From assembly GCA_024644285.1 (NCBI GenBank), contig JAHELH010000160.1:1-5967 (forward strand): 5,967 nucleotides of DNA, read 5' to 3'. Source of the stretch: Paracoccaceae bacterium (lineage in GTDB: Bacteria > Pseudomonadota > Alphaproteobacteria > Rhodobacterales > Rhodobacteraceae). This document shows positions 4,524 to 5,967 of this stretch, one piece after another. Made by a program: the position numbers and the translations under genes. Position 1 is the first letter of the stretch. Every line of letters begins with the position of its first letter. The notes beneath the pieces were generated by a model that was not told the origin of the DNA, ran no database searches, and was given only the letters and a program-made list of their open reading frames with translations.

Positions 4524-5967
4524 TCAGCCGTCGTTCGCGGCAGATTTCTGCTGTTCATGGAACCGGCTGTTCTCGGGCAACACGAACTGGCCGCGCTGGA
4601 TGCGGACCAGACGGCCCTCGCGCAGCAGCACGCCAAAGGCGCGCAGGCCCTCTTCGCGCGTGACGGTGCCCTCGGGGACGTAGCGCAGCATGCGCTGCAT
4701 GATCTGCGGGCGCGAATTGAAGGGCTGACCCTCGACCAGCGTGCCGAATGCGGCCGAAGCTTCGAGCAACTCCTGGACGCCCTCGGCACCGGTTTCGGCG
4801 ACGTAGCCGCTGAAATCGTCCGCGGCGCCGAAGATGTTGCCGCTTTCCCCATCCGCGTCCTGCAAGTCGCCGGCATCCGCGTCGGCGTTCGCGGCCTCGT
4901 CGTCGGTCTGCACACGGCGCGGGCGCACGGGCTCCGCGTCGGGGTCGCGGGCGACGGGCTTGTCGATCCTCTGCTCCGACACCAGCATCAGCGGCGGCAT
5001 CTTACGGCGCGGGCGCGAGATCGGCCGGGCCGGATCGGTGAGCCGGACCGGCTCGGGCTTGACGGCGGCGGGCTTTTCGTCGCCGGCATCGCCGGCCTCG
5101 TCCGCGTCGGTGCCGCCTTCGGGTCGGACAACGCGGGCCAGATCGTCGCGGTACTGGTCCATTGCGCGGGCGTCTTCCGCCTCGTCGTCCTCCTTCGCGC
5201 GGCCGCCATCGGCCCGCACGGCGGCCACGGCGGCCTTGAGATGGGCGATGGCAGAGCGCCTGCGGCTGCTCTCGTTATCCTGCAGTTCCGAGTCGGCCTG
5301 GCGCAGCAGGCGCGTGACGGACAGGTCGCCGCCGTCCTTGGGGGCCACGGCGGCCTTGAGCGTCGCGGCAATCTCTTCCGGCGACTCGGCGGGCTTTTCG
5401 CCGGCATCGGCCTCGGCCGCCGCATCCTCGCCGGTCTCCTCGGCGGGGCTCTCTGCGGTCTCGGCATCCTCCTGCGGCGCGGCGTCCTCGGCGTCTTCGT
5501 CCGTGGTGTCGTGCTCGGCGGCGAACAGCTCGCTGATCAGGTCGTCTTCGTCCTCGGGCGACAGACCGGTTTCGCCAAGCGAGGCGCGGATGTCGTCCTG
5601 CGTCACCGCCTTGCCGGCGGCCGCGTCCTCGGCCTGAGCGTCTACGACTTCCTCGGAGACCTCGACATAGCGCTCTAGGAAAGCGGCACGGCTCATCTTC
5701 ACGATCCGGGCGCGCATCGACGGGGCAGCCTCGTCGGCGCTGTCGGGCGTCGCCATGGCTTCGGCTGTCTCTTCGCTCTCCGCCTCGGCGGTTTCCGCCG
5801 CCGTTTCCTCGGCTTCGGCGGGCGTCTCCGACAGCTTGGTCGACAGCTCGTCCATGTCGATCTCGGCCGTTTCGCCCTCCTCGACGCCGGTTTGTTCGGC
5901 GGCTTCGGCGGGCTGGGCCTCCTCGGGCGCTTCCTCGGCCGTCAACTCGGCGAGGAGCGGATCGTCG
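4524..5967 (-). CDS. Acidic low-complexity protein, N-terminus outside window
   Basis: This is the C-terminal part (about 480 residues) of an unrecognised protein. The frame is open to the window edge, where it reads DDPLLAEL before the TTG codon at 5943-5945, so the true start lies beyond. Counting that codon as residue 1, residues 1-80 hold 26 acidic residues and 3 basic ones, in Glu/Ala-rich repeats. Acidic linkers recur at about 142-192, 252-292 and 347-369. Between them are ordered-looking islands: 77-141 (RARIVKMSRAAFLERY onward), 204-246 (DLSVTRLLRQADSEL and RRRSAIAHLKAAVAA), 305-328 (basic SRPRRK, then MPPLMLVSEQRID) and 384-466. The last has helices followed by LVRIQRGQFVLPE, which looks like a small winged-helix fold. 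No membrane segment or signal peptide is visible. It is convergent with purA-DUF2842. I do not know its function. Confidence 0.8.
   Translation of the reverse strand, partial: DDPLLAELTAEEAPEEAQPAEAAEQTGVEEGETAEIDMDELSTKLSETPAEAEETAAETAEAESEETAEAMATPDSADEAAPSMRARIVKMSRAAFLERYVEVSEEVVDAQAEDAAAGKAVTQDDIRASLGETGLSPEDEDDLISELFAAEHDTTDEDAEDAAPQEDAETAESPAEETGEDAAAEADAGEKPAESPEEIAATLKAAVAPKDGGDLSVTRLLRQADSELQDNESSRRRSAIAHLKAAVAAVRADGGRAKEDDEAEDARAMDQYRDDLARVVRPEGGTDADEAGDAGDEKPAAVKPEPVRLTDPARPISRPRRKMPPLMLVSEQRIDKPVARDPDAEPVRPRRVQTDDEAANADADAGDLQDADGESGNIFGAADDFSGYVAETGAEGVQELLEASAAFGTLVEGQPFNSRPQIMQRMLRYVPEGTVTREEGLRAFGVLLREGRLVRIQRGQFVLPENSRFHEQQKSAANDG
5223..5360 (-). repeat. Direct 18-bp repeat inside the acidic-protein gene
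   Basis: GGCCACGGCGGCCTTGAG occurs identically at 5223-5240 and 5343-5360, 120 bases (40 codons) apart and in the same frame. The two copies encode LKAAVA in the contexts AHLKAAVAAVRADGG and ATLKAAVAPKDGG, bracketing the DLSVTRLLRQADSEL island. This may be a remnant of an internal duplication, or only a reused helix motif written with the same codons. Confidence 0.7.

Noticed and set aside
4518..5678. A 386-codon open frame on the plus strand opposite the acidic-protein gene
   Set aside because: Its Leu/Gly/Arg/Val-rich product is the antisense reading of Glu/Ala-rich codons. It has no recognisable motif, whereas the minus-strand frame runs open to the window edge and has structured islands.
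5943..5945. TTG as the start codon of the acidic protein
   Set aside because: There is no clear ribosome-binding site, and the frame continues upstream to the window edge with similar composition, so the codon is most likely an internal leucine.
1..5967. Mobile elements, tRNA genes, CRISPR arrays or phage genes
   Set aside because: None were found on either strand; the gene content is ordinary core chromosome.

Overview
The window is GC-rich, and its gene content and order point to an alphaproteobacterium, most likely a Rhodobacterales (Roseobacter/Rhodobacteraceae-type) chromosome. The evidence is a secG gene directly upstream of pyrG, a DUF2842 protein, a small membrane protein resembling the DUF6524 group, and degenerate TTGxxx promoters. 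It looks like ordinary core chromosome: there are no transposases, tRNAs, CRISPR repeats or phage genes.

Layout. Bases 1-105 are non-coding and hold a possible pyrG terminator and a tandem repeat that contains a CtrA-box-like arrangement. Three minus-strand genes follow, transcribed right to left: a four-segment membrane protein (2336-2731), secG (1914-2273) and pyrG (106-1749). A 135-base divergent intergenic region (2732-2866) separates them from a plus-strand pair, purA (2867-4159) and a DUF2842 membrane protein (4159-4383), which overlap by one base. A strong hairpin (4463-4493) sits between this pair and a convergent minus-strand gene (4524 to beyond 5967). That gene encodes the C-terminal part of a very acidic, low-complexity protein of unknown function.

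Functionally, pyrG makes CTP from UTP and purA makes adenylosuccinate, the committed AMP precursor, from IMP, so two nucleotide-synthesis enzymes lie back to back. SecG belongs to the SecYEG translocon. The two small membrane proteins are uncharacterised.

The most interesting signal is the pyrG leader. A promoter-like TTGCGG-N17-TATATC places the start of transcription near CCCG. The first bases from there (CCCGTGA) are perfectly complementary to a segment (TCACGGG) overlapping the pyrG ribosome-binding site. This is the architecture of the enterobacterial pyrC start-site-switching control, in which CTP level sets the transcript 5' end and thereby whether a hairpin hides the ribosome-binding site. 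Here it would sit on CTP synthase itself. This is inference from sequence and untested.
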